64,000 bases of DNA from JALOLG01 sp963776935 (lineage in GTDB: Bacteria > Actinomycetota > Acidimicrobiia > Acidimicrobiales > Ilumatobacteraceae): contig CAVZOP010000001.1 in the NCBI GenBank assembly GCA_963776935.1, positions 310,001 through 374,000 of the forward strand, read 5' to 3'. Below are positions 45,461-55,137 of the stretch, one piece after another. Numbering within the stretch: position 1 is the stretch's first letter; every line of letters starts with the position of its first letter. The translations under genes were made by a program, and so were the position numbers. The notes beneath the pieces were generated by a model. That model searched no databases, was not told where the DNA came from, and saw only the letters and a list, made by a program, of their open reading frames with translations.

Positions 45461-47155
45461 ATGATCGACCACAGCATCCACGCCGCAACAGCCGCCGTCA
45501 CGTTCGATCCGCCGGCACCCGGCCAATGGGAACTCGAGACCGCCCACCACGGGCTACGGCCGCTCTCCCCCTTCCTGCGCGACGCCTATCAGCGGGCGTT
45601 CGAAGCAGGCATCGTCGAGCCGATGCAGCGCTACGGCCTGCCGCTCGTCACCGTGCAGGCCATGTTCGTGAACGGCTGCCTGTACATGCGCCCGCTGGCG
45701 GTTGGCGAGAAGCCCGGTTCCACGCCCAAGGCCCCGCCGCCGGCGTTCGTGATGAAGCTGATCGCCCGCTTGCACCCCGAGCTGCGCCGGCGCGCCAAGA
45801 CTGCCGAGCAGGCGTTCGCGCAACGGCGTTGGCGCCAGGAAGTCGACCAGTGGTTCGACCGAGACCGATCGGCGCAGCTGGCGGAGAACCGTGCGCTGCA
45901 GGCCGTCGAGCCCGGCTCCCTCGACGATGTCGAGCTGGCGGCACACATCGCGAGCGCGCTGTCGCACTTCGAACAATCGGCACGCCGGAACCTGGCGACA
46001 CACGGCGGCGATCTGGTGCCGACCGGCGATCTGCTGGCTCACTGCGAGGGATGGGGCATCAGCGCCAACGAGGCCGCCGCCCTACTCACCGGCAGTTCAC
46101 CGGCGACGGTCGAGACGGCCGTGATGCTGTGCCCGGTGGCTCGCGCCCTCCAGCACAGCGGGGTGCCGGCGGCGTCGCTTCATTCGGTCGACGACGTGCG
46201 AGCCCTCAGCCCCGACGCCCGAGCAGCCATCGACGCCTGGCTCGAGCTCCACATGTGGCGCACGGTCACCAGCGACGACGTCGACCGGCCAACACTGGCC
46301 GAAGTTCCGACGCTTCAGCTGGCGGCGCTGCTCGGTGCCACCGAGCATCTCGACGTGGCCGAACCCGACGACGCGGCTGTTCGCGCCCGCGTCCCGGCCG
46401 AGCACCGGGCGCACTTCGACGAGTTGCTGGCCGAAGCTCGCTACGGACATCGCCAGCGCGAAGACATCCGCGGACTGTGTTGGAACTGGCCGTGTGGACT
46501 GGTGCGGCGCGCCCTGCTCGAAGCCGGACGACGCTTGCACGCAACCGGAGGCGTGAACGAGGTTGCGCACGTTGTCGAACTGTTCCCCGACGAGCTCGAC
46601 CGCGCGCTGCTCGGTCGTGTGCAGCGCCGCTCCTTCGGCCCATCGGCCGACGAGCTCGCCGAGCGTGCTGCCGAGCGCGACCGCATCGAAGCCACACCGC
46701 CGCCTCGACTGCTGGGCACGCCCGAGGCCCCTCCACCACTCGACGCACTCCCGAAGGCGATGGCTCGCGCCACCGCAGCGATCATGGCCAACCTCGGCGC
46801 CGACGCCACGCCGCCGCCTCCCAGCGGCGAAACCTCCACCGTGAGCGGGATCGGCATCGGCGACACGACCTACCGCGGGCGGGCGTGCGTGGTGCGCGAC
46901 CTGATGCTCGCCTTCGATCAACTCGAGCCGGGCGATGTGTTGGTCGCGCCGTTCACCGGACCGTCGGTGAACTCGTTGCTGCCCGTGATCGGCGCCCTCG
47001 TGGTGGAAGAAGGCGGAGCGCTGTGCCACGCCGCGATCGTGTCGCGCGAGTTCGGTCTTGCGGCCGTGATCGGCGCCCACGGAGCCACCACCCGCATCCC
47101 CCACGGCGCCCACGTCGAAGTCGATCCCGAGCACGGGACGGTCCGCCTGCTCTGA
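45461..47155 (+). CDS. PEP-utilising enzyme mobile-domain protein (rifampin phosphotransferase-like, no ATP-grasp domain)
   Basis: A 564-residue protein. Its C-terminal 100 residues are the swivelling phosphohistidine domain: YRGRACVVRDLMLAFDQLEP, GALCHAAIVSREFGLAAVIG with the catalytic His, and PHGAHVEVDPEHGTVRLL. The N-terminal 400 residues are mostly helical with conserved HHGLRPLSPFLRDAY and lack the ATP-binding grasp domain that PEP synthases or rifampin phosphotransferases need. It may pair with a separate kinase subunit. A TetR regulator diverges from it. ATG 45461 follows AAAAGGGG. Confidence 0.8.
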   Translation: MIDHSIHAATAAVTFDPPAPGQWELETAHHGLRPLSPFLRDAYQRAFEAGIVEPMQRYGLPLVTVQAMFVNGCLYMRPLAVGEKPGSTPKAPPPAFVMKLIARLHPELRRRAKTAEQAFAQRRWRQEVDQWFDRDRSAQLAENRALQAVEPGSLDDVELAAHIASALSHFEQSARRNLATHGGDLVPTGDLLAHCEGWGISANEAAALLTGSSPATVETAVMLCPVARALQHSGVPAASLHSVDDVRALSPDARAAIDAWLELHMWRTVTSDDVDRPTLAEVPTLQLAALLGATEHLDVAEPDDAAVRARVPAEHRAHFDELLAEARYGHRQREDIRGLCWNWPCGLVRRALLEAGRRLHATGGVNEVAHVVELFPDELDRALLGRVQRRSFGPSADELAERAAERDRIEATPPPRLLGTPEAPPPLDALPKAMARATAAIMANLGADATPPPPSGETSTVSGIGIGDTTYRGRACVVRDLMLAFDQLEPGDVLVAPFTGPSVNSLLPVIGALVVEEGGALCHAAIVSREFGLAAVIGAHGATTRIPHGAHVEVDPEHGTVRLL

Positions 47156-47189
47156 GTCGACCGAGACGCCAGGTGAGCGGTTGTTCTTG

Positions 47190-47217
47190 TGGCATCGTGA
47201 TGGCATGATCGTGGCAT
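47190..47217 (+). promoter_or_regulatory. Three TGGCAT direct repeats at 11-bp spacing (antitoxin operator)
   Basis: TGGCAT lies at 47190, 47201 and 47212, one helical turn apart, the last overlapping the antitoxin start codon region. Ribbon-helix-helix antitoxins bind such repeats to repress their own operon. Confidence 0.55.
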
Positions 47218-47452
47218 GGCCCGGACGCGTCTGAGCACCACGGTCGACCAAGGGCTGCTCGAAAATGCTCGCCGAGCGCGCTCGACGGCGACTGACGCGC
47301 AGCTCATCGATGAGGCGTTGGCGGCACTCCTCGCTCGCGATCGGGCGTCTGAGATCGATGCGGCCTACGCCGCGGCGTACGCGGAGCATCCCCTCGACGA
47401 GACCGACGAGTGGGGCGACCTTGCGTCGTTCCGCGACGCGGCCGGGCGATGA
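47216..47452 (+). CDS. Antitoxin, ribbon-helix-helix type
   Basis: A 78-residue small protein with RTRLSTTVDQGLLENARRAR as the N-terminal beta-helix DNA-binding part, an Ala-rich helix, and an acidic tail (EIDAAYAAAYAEHPLDETDE) that would wrap the toxin. It is followed with a four-base overlap by a MazF-type toxin. The tail order and length fit MazE-like antitoxins of actinobacteria. It probably represses the operon through the repeats at 47190-47217. Confidence 0.85.
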   Translation: MARTRLSTTVDQGLLENARRARSTATDAQLIDEALAALLARDRASEIDAAYAAAYAEHPLDETDEWGDLASFRDAAGR

Positions 47453-47775
47453 CCGATCTTCCTCGTCGTGGCGAGGTGTGGTGGTGCGAGCCGCCAGAGA
47501 TCGGCCGCCGACCCGTTGTCGTGTTGTCGCGTGACGCCGCGATTCCGCGGCTTCGTCGAGCCCTGGTGGCGCCCTGCACGACGACCATCCGGGGGCTCGC
47601 CAGCGAGGTCGTGCTCGAGCCCGGGAACGACCCGGTGCAGCGTCGAAGCGCGGTCAACCTCGACTCCGTCGAATCGGTCTCAGTCGGACTGCTCGTCGAG
47701 CGGCTCGGTCGCCTCGGCGACTCCCGTATGCGAGAGATCTGCGCTGCGCTCGAGGTGGCGACCGACTGTCGATGA
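47449..47775 (+). CDS. mazF: MazF-type endoribonuclease toxin
   Basis: A 108-residue MazF/PemK toxin: LPRRGEVWWCEPPEIGRRPV at the start, VLSRDAAIPRLRRALVAPCT and then EVVLEPGNDPVQRRSAVNLD and SRMREICAALEVA. Family members cleave mRNA at short sequences. ATG overlaps the antitoxin stop (ATGA). Its stop overlaps another ATG at 47772, so a third short frame is also coupled. Confidence 0.93.
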   Translation: MTDLPRRGEVWWCEPPEIGRRPVVVLSRDAAIPRLRRALVAPCTTTIRGLASEVVLEPGNDPVQRRSAVNLDSVESVSVGLLVERLGRLGDSRMREICAALEVATDCR

Positions 47776-48126
47776 TCGCGCGATCAGCCGCTCGATCGTC
47801 AGAGATCGCTTCCGCACACGCCGACGTGAACCGAGCAATGTTCGGTGAACCGATCACCCACGGATCCTGGCTGCGCCACGCAATCGACCACGCGTACGTC
47901 GACCCCATCGGACTGTGCAGATCGGCCTTCGCGGCACTCGGGTACGCGGCCGACGACTTCAACTGGATCGCCGGACTCGGTGCACGTGTCATACCCGTCG
48001 AAAAATGCCTGGCACCGCTCGGTCGTCCCGGTGATGGATGAAGTCCGAGAACAACTGGCCGGCGGGCCCGTCGATGTGACCTTCGACATCGACGGCGTGC
48101 ACCGTCGGGTGCGCGAGGACCCCTGA
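47772..48126 (+). CDS. Hypothetical, coupled to mazF; possibly frameshifted
   Basis: A frame of 89 residues starts with ATG 47772 overlapping the mazF stop and reads to FNWIAGLGARVIPVEKCLAP, ending at 48041. Immediately after, another frame (48034-48126) gives MDEVREQLAGGPVDVTFDID as a plausible continuation. I recognise no family. The minus strand here also stays open, so coding is uncertain. Coupling to mazF favours a real gene. Confidence 0.3.
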
Positions 48127-48143
48127 TGCCGACGATGCCGACC

Positions 48144-48719
48144 TCAGTACACGACGTCATAGAGGAGCTTGGTCACACCGTTCGAGTAGCTCTCGGACTC
48201 CCGGAGCCGTAGCTGACGCTTGTCACGGTCGTCGCGGCTGAACAGGCTCTTGCCCGCTCCCAGAAGCACCGGGAACACCAGCAGGTTGTAGCGGTCGATC
48301 AGATCAGCTTCGGAGAGGCGGCGGGCGAGCTCCGCGCTGCCGTGGATGAAGATTGCGCCGCCGTCGCTCTGCTTGACGGTGGCGACGTTGTCGCTGGATC
48401 GCAGGATCGTGGTTGCACCCCAGCCGTCGAACAGGTCGGCATCGGTGAGGGTCGTCGACACGACGTACTTCGGGAGATCCTTGTACGCCGCGTGGTCCTC
48501 GGAGTCGCGCCAGACCGGCGCGAAGACCTCGTAACTGCGCCGCCCGAACATGAGCGCTGTCGTGTCGTCAAGTTCCTCGCCCTTGAGGGCGAACGCCTCC
48601 GGCACGAAGTCGGTGTCCATGACCCAACCGCCGCTGCGATGGCCCTCGGCCGTGCTGCCGGGCGAGTCCACGACCCCGTCGAGGGACATGAAGCCTGTGT
48701 AGACCAGTTCGCGTGCCAT
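48144..48719 (-). CDS. Dihydrofolate reductase-like (RibD C-terminal) protein
   Basis: A 191-residue RibD-C protein: ELVYTGFMSLDGVVDSPGST at the start, ALMFGRRSYEVFAPVWRD in the middle and LLVFPVLLGAGKSLFSRDD near 155. It is the third of this family in the window. ATG 48719 is preceded by AGGAAGG. It converges with the mazF-coupled frame. Substrate unknown. Confidence 0.87.
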   Translation of the reverse strand: MARELVYTGFMSLDGVVDSPGSTAEGHRSGGWVMDTDFVPEAFALKGEELDDTTALMFGRRSYEVFAPVWRDSEDHAAYKDLPKYVVSTTLTDADLFDGWGATTILRSSDNVATVKQSDGGAIFIHGSAELARRLSEADLIDRYNLLVFPVLLGAGKSLFSRDDRDKRQLRLRESESYSNGVTKLLYDVVY

Positions 48720-48891
48720 GCGGACCTTCCTGTGTGTGGTGCGGGAGGCGAGCAGACGCCCGCCCGTTGTGCGAGGTTAGACAGCAGCTCCGGACCGGTC
48801 TTGGACGAAACCGACAGCGGAGCCCGGAATCAATGGTGCCCGCCGAAGCATTCCGTGAGTCGGCGGGCCGTTCCATGCGAAGCTGCTTGCG

Positions 48892-49368
48892 ATGTCCGGC
48901 GTGGAGGTGCTCGTCGCGCTCGGCATCGCCGTCGGACTGGTGGGCGTCGTGGTGCCGGTGGTGCCCGGGGCGTTGCTTGTGTGGGCGGCAATTCTGGTGT
49001 GGGGCATCAACGTCGGGTCGGCCACCGGCTGGGGCGTCGTGGCCGCGGCGACGGCCTTGATCGCCGGCGGCCAGGTCGTCAAGTACACGATCCCCGGCAA
49101 GCAGCTGAGGGCCAGCGGCGTTCCCAACCGCTCCATGGTGATCGGCGGGCTTGTCGCCATCGTGGGGTTCTTCGTCGTCCCCGTCGTGGGCCTCTTCATC
49201 GGATTCGTCCTCGGCGTGTACGCGTCCGAGTATCAGCGGGTCGGCGCTCGAATGGCTTGGCCTTCGACCAAAGCCGCCCTGCGCGCCGTCGGTGTCTCGA
49301 TGCTCGTCGAGCTGATGTCCGCCCTGCTGGCCACGACGGTGTGGATCATCGGGGTGATACTCACCTGA
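48892..49368 (+). CDS. DUF456 family membrane protein
   Basis: A 158-residue membrane protein with about four segments: VALGIAVGLVGVVVPVVPGA, then a WGVVAAATALIAGGQ segment, then GGLVAIVGFFVVPVVGLFIG and a C-terminal LATTVWIIGVIL. The VPVVPGALLVW motif near residue 22 is the DUF456 hallmark. Function unknown. ATG 48892. Confidence 0.85.
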   Translation: MSGVEVLVALGIAVGLVGVVVPVVPGALLVWAAILVWGINVGSATGWGVVAAATALIAGGQVVKYTIPGKQLRASGVPNRSMVIGGLVAIVGFFVVPVVGLFIGFVLGVYASEYQRVGARMAWPSTKAALRAVGVSMLVELMSALLATTVWIIGVILT

Positions 49369-49389
49369 CCACCGCATTCGTCATGGCCT

Positions 49390-49890
49390 TCACGGCGAAG
49401 GCCGGTCACCAACGAGTACCGGGCGCACCCGCAGACACTGGTCGACGCCGAACAGCCGCAGCGTACGTTGCTCCGACGACGGCAGCTCCGTGACGATCTC
49501 AGCGGTCGGCACGACCTCGGGCCGGTGGACCGGTACCGTGCGGCCCTCGTGGACGAGCGTGGCGGACCCACTGGCCACCACATTGCGCACCCAGTCGGCA
49601 CCCGGACCGTACGGCAACGCGATCACGAAGTCGTCGCCAACGGCGAAGGGACCCACCGGCGTCTCGTAACTGCGGCCCGATCTCCTGCCAACGTGGCGGA
49701 TCACCGACGCCGAAGCTCCGGGCGAGCCGGCCGAACGCAAGACCCGGGGATTGGTCACGGCCCGGTTGAACCGGCGAACTCGGTCGAGGACGGCTGGGGA
49801 CTTGGTCCGCATGCCGACCACGAACACCGTGACGACCGCGGCAAGCGCCACTACCGTCGCGCCGACCAGACGAGCGAGCAGTCTCCCCAT
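49390..49890 (-). CDS. Deazaflavin (F420)-dependent nitroreductase-type protein
   Basis: A 166-residue Ddn family protein: an N-terminal hydrophobic segment (VGATVVALAAVVTVFVVG), then RSGRSYETPVGPFAVGD and FVIALPYGPGADWVRNVVAS, the F420-binding signature region. Relatives reduce nitroaromatics or menaquinone with F420H2. It is convergent with the DUF456 gene. ATG 49890 follows GGAGG. Confidence 0.87.
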   Translation of the reverse strand: MGRLLARLVGATVVALAAVVTVFVVGMRTKSPAVLDRVRRFNRAVTNPRVLRSAGSPGASASVIRHVGRRSGRSYETPVGPFAVGDDFVIALPYGPGADWVRNVVASGSATLVHEGRTVPVHRPEVVPTAEIVTELPSSEQRTLRLFGVDQCLRVRPVLVGDRPSP

Positions 49891-50160
49891 GACGACCTCC
49901 TCCTCACGCGAGCCGGGCCGCGCACACCGTAGGCCGCCCGCGTGGGGCTCGCACCAAAATGATGTCCTGGCGCGCTCGGGTCGCGCTCTCGGCCGCCGGC
50001 CCGATGGCGTTCGCCACCGCCCCCGCTCGGCGTTCTCGCGGTGCTCGCCCGCGGGGTCTTCTCGCTCGTCGTCCTCAAGTCGGTGGTCGCCCTGATGCGC
50101 TTGTCACGGCCACCGCCTTACGGAAGACCCGACGTCCCGGGATGAAGACGTGCGGCCGCT

Positions 50161-50410
50161 TCACACGTTGGGGTTCGTCGCCCGAGCGGCGTGGGTGGTG
50201 GGGGCAGGGTCGAAGTGTCGGAGCACGCGAGTCCATTTGTTGGCGGGCAGGCCAGTGCTGAGCGCTGCCAAGCCGGTGCCGTACTTGCTGATCACCACCG
50301 GGCGTCGACCGTGCCGCCACAGCGCCCGGTCGAAGTCGCTGGGTGTCCCGGTCGTCTTCGTCTCGACGAGCGCCCATCCGACGAGCCGGGCCTGCTGACC
50401 GTTGACGCCC
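50161..50410 (-). pseudogene. VTC-domain (polyphosphate polymerase) C-terminal fragment
   Basis: Minus-strand frame of about 80 residues reads WALVETKTTGTPSDFDRALW, PVVISKYGTGLAALSTGLPA and NKWTRVLRHFDPAP, the last segment of VTC-type polyphosphate polymerase domains. Upstream of about 50410 the similarity stops in nonsense, so the enzyme's large N-terminal part is gone. It is a remnant. Confidence 0.5.
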
Positions 50411-50713
50411 GCAAAGGGCGACGCCTCCCGTGCTGAATGGCGATCTCCGACACAGATCGATCGCCGGTTCTGTGTTTGCTTCTCGAGAGCTGCGTGAGCG
50501 TTCTCAGTTCGTCGCTGGTGTGGATCTGCGCCTCGTGCTTCGGCGTTTCGTGCCGTTCGCGTCTCATCGAGGTGGCGCGGTTCTTGAGATCGGCGCACCA
50601 TCTATGGCATCTTGCGATGCTGCACGGTTAATGCCGACCGCGATGTCGTCTCGCCGAAATTCGTGAAGTCCATGCGTACCACGTCAGAGAGTCGATGTCC
50701 GTACTTGGTGAAG
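50411..50713. other. No gene supported (303 bp)
   Basis: Lower GC than its surroundings. Short open frames exist on both strands but none resembles a family. It may be the decayed upstream part of the VTC remnant. Confidence 0.4.
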
Positions 50714-52321
50714 TCAGCGCTTGAACTCGAGCACGGAGTTGTCGACGTCGGAGGTGATGTAGATGGCACGGTCATCGACGGCCACGCCGTTGAAGTTGCC
50801 GTGGGGCAGCGCTGCAGGTATCACCGGGTCACCGAGGGCGAGACCGGTGATGACTTCGCTGATGTCGCCTGTCGCTAGGTCGATGGCAACAACACGGTCG
50901 GCGCCGGCCTCGACCACGAGCAAACGGTCACCGTCGACGGCCAGCCCTTCGGGGCCGGCGAGTCCGCTGGCGAGGAGTTCAGATGGGGCGCCGTCGGGGA
51001 CCGCCCACACCTGGCCGAGCGCCCAGTCCGACACGTACAGGGTGGCGCCGTCCGAGGCCAGGCCCAGCGGATACGCAAGCACGCCGCCGAGCACGACCTC
51101 GCCCGTGTCAGCGTCGACCACGTTCCGGCACCGATCTGCGCGGCGACGAGCCGATCGCCGTGCCGGATCGCGTTGGAGGCACAACGAGCGTACGGATGTC
51201 CTCGATCACGGCGCCGCTGTCGGCATCGAGCACCTGGACGGCATTCGAGAACCATCCAGTCGTGATCAGGTGGTCGCCGTCGACGGCGACGGTGTTCGCT
51301 GAGGCAGGACCGACGAAGGGCGGATCGAAGCGGTCGTAGTAGGAAGTGACCGGGTTGCGGCTGGAGGCGAGCTCGCGCAGGGAGAAGAAGTCCGCGACCC
51401 GACGGATCCCTCGTCGTCGACGGCGATGCCGCTCGGGGCGATGAAACCCGCTTGATCGAGGGCGCGCAGCCGGTTCCCGGGCGTCAGCGTCAGCAGCTGG
51501 CCGTCAGCGAACGCGGTGGTGAACAGCGTGCCATCGGCGCCGAAGGCCAGGTTGTCGAGCACGCCATCGATGTCCGCGAGTACCTCGGTTGCTCCTGTGG
51601 TGACGTCGACCCGCACTACCTGGCCCTCGGCGAAGTCGACGGCGTGCAGCACCCCGGACGGATCGAACTTGACCGCGCCCGGGATCCGGAACCCGGTGGC
51701 GACGATCTCGGGTGCCGGATCCGCTGCGTCGACGTCGATGCGGGCGATCGCACCGCCGAAGAACAGTGGCCCGTACAGCAGGCCGTCGGGTCCGAAGTCC
51801 ATCCCGTTGAACCCGAACAGGTCAGGAATGATGACCTGGGGTGGACCGACGAGCTCGGGGTCGAGCTCGTACAGGCCGTTACCCAGGAAGTCGCGGGCGA
51901 CGAACAGGCGGCCGTCGTCTGAGAGGGTGATCGGATTCACGCCCGGCGCAACGAACTGCGTGCGGAAGGTGCCGTCAGGCCTGAGCATGCCAACGTTGCC
52001 CGCGAGGAGCTCGGTCCAATAGATCGTGCCGTCATCGGCGATCACGAGGTCGTCGGGCCCGTGCACCCCGCGTTCGGGACCGATCCGGTCGAGGACCTTG
52101 CCCGTCCGCGGGTCGTGGACCGTGATCTCGTTACCGATCACGCTGGCGGCGTACACGTTGCCGTCGTGTGGCCCGACATAGACCCCATTCGGCCCGTTCA
52201 GCTCGGCCGGTCGGCCGAGCAGCTTCCCGTCCCCGGACCTGAACGGCTCGGCCTGGCGCGCCAACGTCGGCGAGCCGACGGCGAACACGGCCACGACGAC
52301 GAGGACGATGACCTTGCGCAT
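50714..52321 (-). pseudogene. Secreted SMP-30/NHL-type beta-propeller protein, frameshifted
   Basis: ATG 52321 after AAGGGGA starts a signal peptide (MRKVIVLVVVAVFAVGSPTLA) followed by propeller repeats: GVYVGPHDGNVYAASVIGN, DLVIADDGTIYWTELLAGNV, FNGMDFGPDGLLYGPLF. Near 51405 the frame changes to VADFFSLRELASSRNP and AVQVLDADSGAVIEDI, near 51190 again, and near 51115 to VVDADTGEVVLGGVLAYPLG and FNGVAVDDRAIYITSDVDN, ending at 50714. At least three shifts break one 535-residue protein. Such proteins are lactonases or binding scaffolds. Confidence 0.75.
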
Positions 52322-52620
52322 GGCGTTCCCCTTTCGCGTCGCACGCTGCGACGTCGCACGCAGCCGCACGACGACCATAACACTGCGTCGACCGGCCATA
52401 CACGGGAGATGCCTGGCATTATTTGAGGGGCGCAACTTCCTCTCCGACGGTTTGGTCTGAAGGCCCCAGCCCGGCAGTGCTGATCGGGCGCTCATAACAA
52501 CCACGCAGATCGATCATCCTCGCGAACGTGCGCGGGGGCGATCAGATCGGCGCCTCGGGGTGCCCTCCAGCGGCGATCCCGCGAATACCCTTCTTTCGTC
52601 CGCTGGCGGACAAACTGCAC

Positions 52621-53353
52621 TCATCGATCGAGGTGGAAGTCTCCAGCGAGGTAGGCCTGGCGGACGAGCTCCGGGTTGTCGCGCAGCTCGGCGGCACTGC
52701 CTGACCAGCTGATCTCACCGCGCTCCATCAACGACGCATCGGTCGCCAACTCGAGCGCGATTGTCGTGAACTGTTCGATCAACAGCACTCCGGTCCCGGC
52801 GGCGGCGATCGCGCGCACGGCTTCGACCAGACGGGCGACCACGACGGGGGCGAGGCCGAGGCTGAGCTCGTCGGCGAGCAGGTAGGTCGGCCGGCTCACC
52901 AGTGCCTGTGCCAGCGCCAACATCTGTTGCTGCCCGCCGGACAACGTTCCCGCGCCTTGACTCGAGACGCTCGCGGAGCTCGGGGAACACGGCGAGCGCT
53001 TCGTCGACGGACGTGGCGGCGTCGGCGCGGCTGAGCATGCTCCCGGCGGCGAGGAGGTTGTCGCGCACGGTCAGATCGGTGAGCACACGATGGCCTTCGG
53101 GCACCGCGGCGATGCCCGACGCTCGGATCCGGTGGGGCGGCTTGCCCGCAAGGTCGATGCCGCCGAGCCGGATGCTTCCTGCGAGCGACGGCAGCACACC
53201 GGCCACGCCGAGCACGAACGACGATTTGCCGGCACCGTTGGCCCCAAGCAGCGCCGTCACACGCCCTGGGTGGAGCTCGATGTCGACATCGCGAACGACG
53301 ACCCGTTCACCGCGGGCGATGCGGAGGCCCTCGACGACGAGATGGTCGCTCAC
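52621..53353 (-). pseudogene. livF: LivF-type ABC transporter ATPase, frameshifted
   Basis: Two frames join into one LivF: N-terminal part with Walker A GANGAGKSS, and AAVPEGHRVLTDLTVRDN (the LivF hallmark), ending at LRERLESR. Near 52955 the frame moves one base and continues LSGGQQQMLALAQALVSRP, LLADELSLGLAP and LLIEQFTTIALELA to 52621. Total about 243 residues. One single-base shift would inactivate it if real. It is the last gene of the second importer operon. Confidence 0.8.
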
Positions 53354-54070
53354 GCTTCCTCCAGCGCGACACCGAGGTACGCCGCGCGGACCTTCGGATC
53401 GCTCAGTGAGGCCGCCGTCGGTCCGTAGGCGATCAGCTCACCGAAGTCGAGCACCGCGGTGTTCTCACAGATCGCGGCGATCAGTTCGACGTCGTGGTCG
53501 ATCAGCACGACCATGGCCGACGTCGCCTCTGGCAGTCGAGCGATCGTCGCCCGCAACTCGGCCGTCTCGAGATCCGAGAGCCCGGCCGCTGGCTCATCCA
53601 TCATGATCACCTTCGGCAGCGCCGACGACGGCACGGGCGAGCTCGACGAGGCGACGTTCGAAGGCGTTGAGCAGGCGCGCCGATCGATCAGCATGGCGCG
53701 CGAGACCGGTGATCTCGAGGGCCCGCTCGACGCTGGCGGCCCTCGCCGACGACGAGAGCCGCGCGGTGTCGAGCATCACCGACACGTTGTCGTGGACCGT
53801 CAGGTCGTTCACCACCTGCTCGGTCTGGAACGTGCGCCGGATGCCCCACCGGGCACGCTTGTAGGGCGTCATCGCGAGGATGTCGGTGCCGTCGACGCTG
53901 ATCGAGCCCTCGCTCGCCGCCACAAAGCCGGACATCACGTTCAGCAGCGTCGTCTTGCCGGCGCCATTCGGTCCGACGATGCCGACGATGTTGCCGTCGA
54001 GTTGCAGCGTGAGGTCGTCGAGGGGACGCACCCCACCGAACCGCACCGTCACACGATCGATGTCGATCAC
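53350..54070 (-). pseudogene. livG: LivG-type ABC transporter ATPase, frameshifted
   Basis: The first frame holds Walker A GPNGAGKTT near residue 34 and GIRRTFQTEQVVNDLTVHDN, then LVELARAVVGA. At about 53625 one base shifts the sense to ALPKVIMMDEPAAGLSDLET (Walker B) and LIDHDVELIAAICENTAVLD to 53350. About 240 residues in total. Like its LivF partner, it has a single-base shift in mid-gene. Confidence 0.8.
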
Positions 54071-55137
54071 GTGCGCACCTCGGCTGCGTCGTCGGTCTCA
54101 ACCGTCGTTCTCGACGCACCGGCCGGCTCCTCGGTCGATCGGTTGCGTCCGGGCACCAGCTTGGCCCGGATCGAGCGCGCCAAACCGGTGACCTGGCCGG
54201 CCGCTCCCTCCGCCGCTGCGGTCAGGGAGAACATGAGGAGGAACCCGAAGATCATGTTGGCGATCTCGGCGTTGATGCCATGCTGGCTGAAAAGCGCTGG
54301 GAGCCCGCGCGCTAGCAGGCCGGCGATCACGGCCCCGAGCAGATGGAACGCGCCGGCCGAGACCGTGATCCCGAACAGCAGCATCGACGACGCAGCTCCG
54401 AAGTCACCGGTTCCGGGCCGACCGATGTTGGCGGCGTACAACCCTCCCGCGACACCGGCGAGGAATCCGGCCAGCGTGAACGCCCACGTCTTGTACAACG
54501 TCACGTTCACACCTGCGGAGTAGGCGGCGGCCTCACTGCGCCGGATCATCGCCCACCCACGGCCGGGGCTGGTGCGGAGGTGAACGAGGACGAGCGCAAA
54601 CCCAAGGGCCGCGACGAGGAGCGTGAACCTGAAGTAGGTGGCGTCGGTCTCGGCGAAGCTGGGCCGTGGCGCATTGCGGATCGCCGCGCTCCCACCGCGG
54701 CCATTGAAGCCGGAGCCGCCTTCGGGAAAGCCGATGGCGTTGATCACGACGAAGAACGCTCCGGCGCTCATCAACGTGACGAGCGCCAGGTAGAGGCCGC
54801 GGAGACGCAGCGCCGGGAGCCCGATGACCGTGCCGACCGCAGCGGCCACAACCCCTCCCACGACCATGTTGGCCGCCACCGGGAGATGCGGGTCGTGCAA
54901 CGACAGGCGGAGCGACACCCACGCGCCGACACCCAGGAGGGCGAAGTTGGCGAGCGACACCAGGCCGAGCCGGCCGTACAACAGACCGACACCGAGCGAC
55001 GCCAGCGCGTACACGGTCGCGGCGGTGAACGTGCGCAGCCAGTACGAGCTGAAGAACGCCGGGACCCACCAGGCGAGAAACACCAGGACCACCCCGACGG
55101 GGATCAGGCGCGCGGCTTCGCGCCCGAGGCGCGTCAC
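54067..55137 (-). CDS. livM: LivM-type ABC transporter permease
   Basis: A 356-residue permease with about eight to ten membrane segments, GLLYGRLGLVSLANFALLGV and ALRLRGLYLALVTLMSAGAF, and the coupling loop WAMIRRSEAAAYSAGVNVTL. A polar C-terminal tail of about 40 residues follows. GTG 55137 overlaps the LivH stop and its own stop overlaps the LivG start, so the genes are coupled. No frameshift. Confidence 0.92.
   Translation of the reverse strand: MTRLGREAARLIPVGVVLVFLAWWVPAFFSSYWLRTFTAATVYALASLGVGLLYGRLGLVSLANFALLGVGAWVSLRLSLHDPHLPVAANMVVGGVVAAAVGTVIGLPALRLRGLYLALVTLMSAGAFFVVINAIGFPEGGSGFNGRGGSAAIRNAPRPSFAETDATYFRFTLLVAALGFALVLVHLRTSPGRGWAMIRRSEAAAYSAGVNVTLYKTWAFTLAGFLAGVAGGLYAANIGRPGTGDFGAASSMLLFGITVSAGAFHLLGAVIAGLLARGLPALFSQHGINAEIANMIFGFLLMFSLTAAAEGAAGQVTGLARSIRAKLVPGRNRSTEEPAGASRTTVETDDAAEVRT

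Noticed and set aside
45427..47208. 593-residue plus-strand frame overlapping the PEP-utilising gene
   Set aside because: Arg/Ala-rich out-of-frame shadow of the gene at 45461.
49959..50140. Small membrane-type frame (VLAVLARGVFSLVVLKSVVAL)
   Set aside because: No consistent start and the sense changes frame within 100 bases; at most a remnant, not supportable as a gene.
52598..52611. Terminator hairpin GTCCG/CGGAC downstream of the second livF
   Set aside because: Only a 5-bp stem and the following bases on the minus strand are purines, not T.
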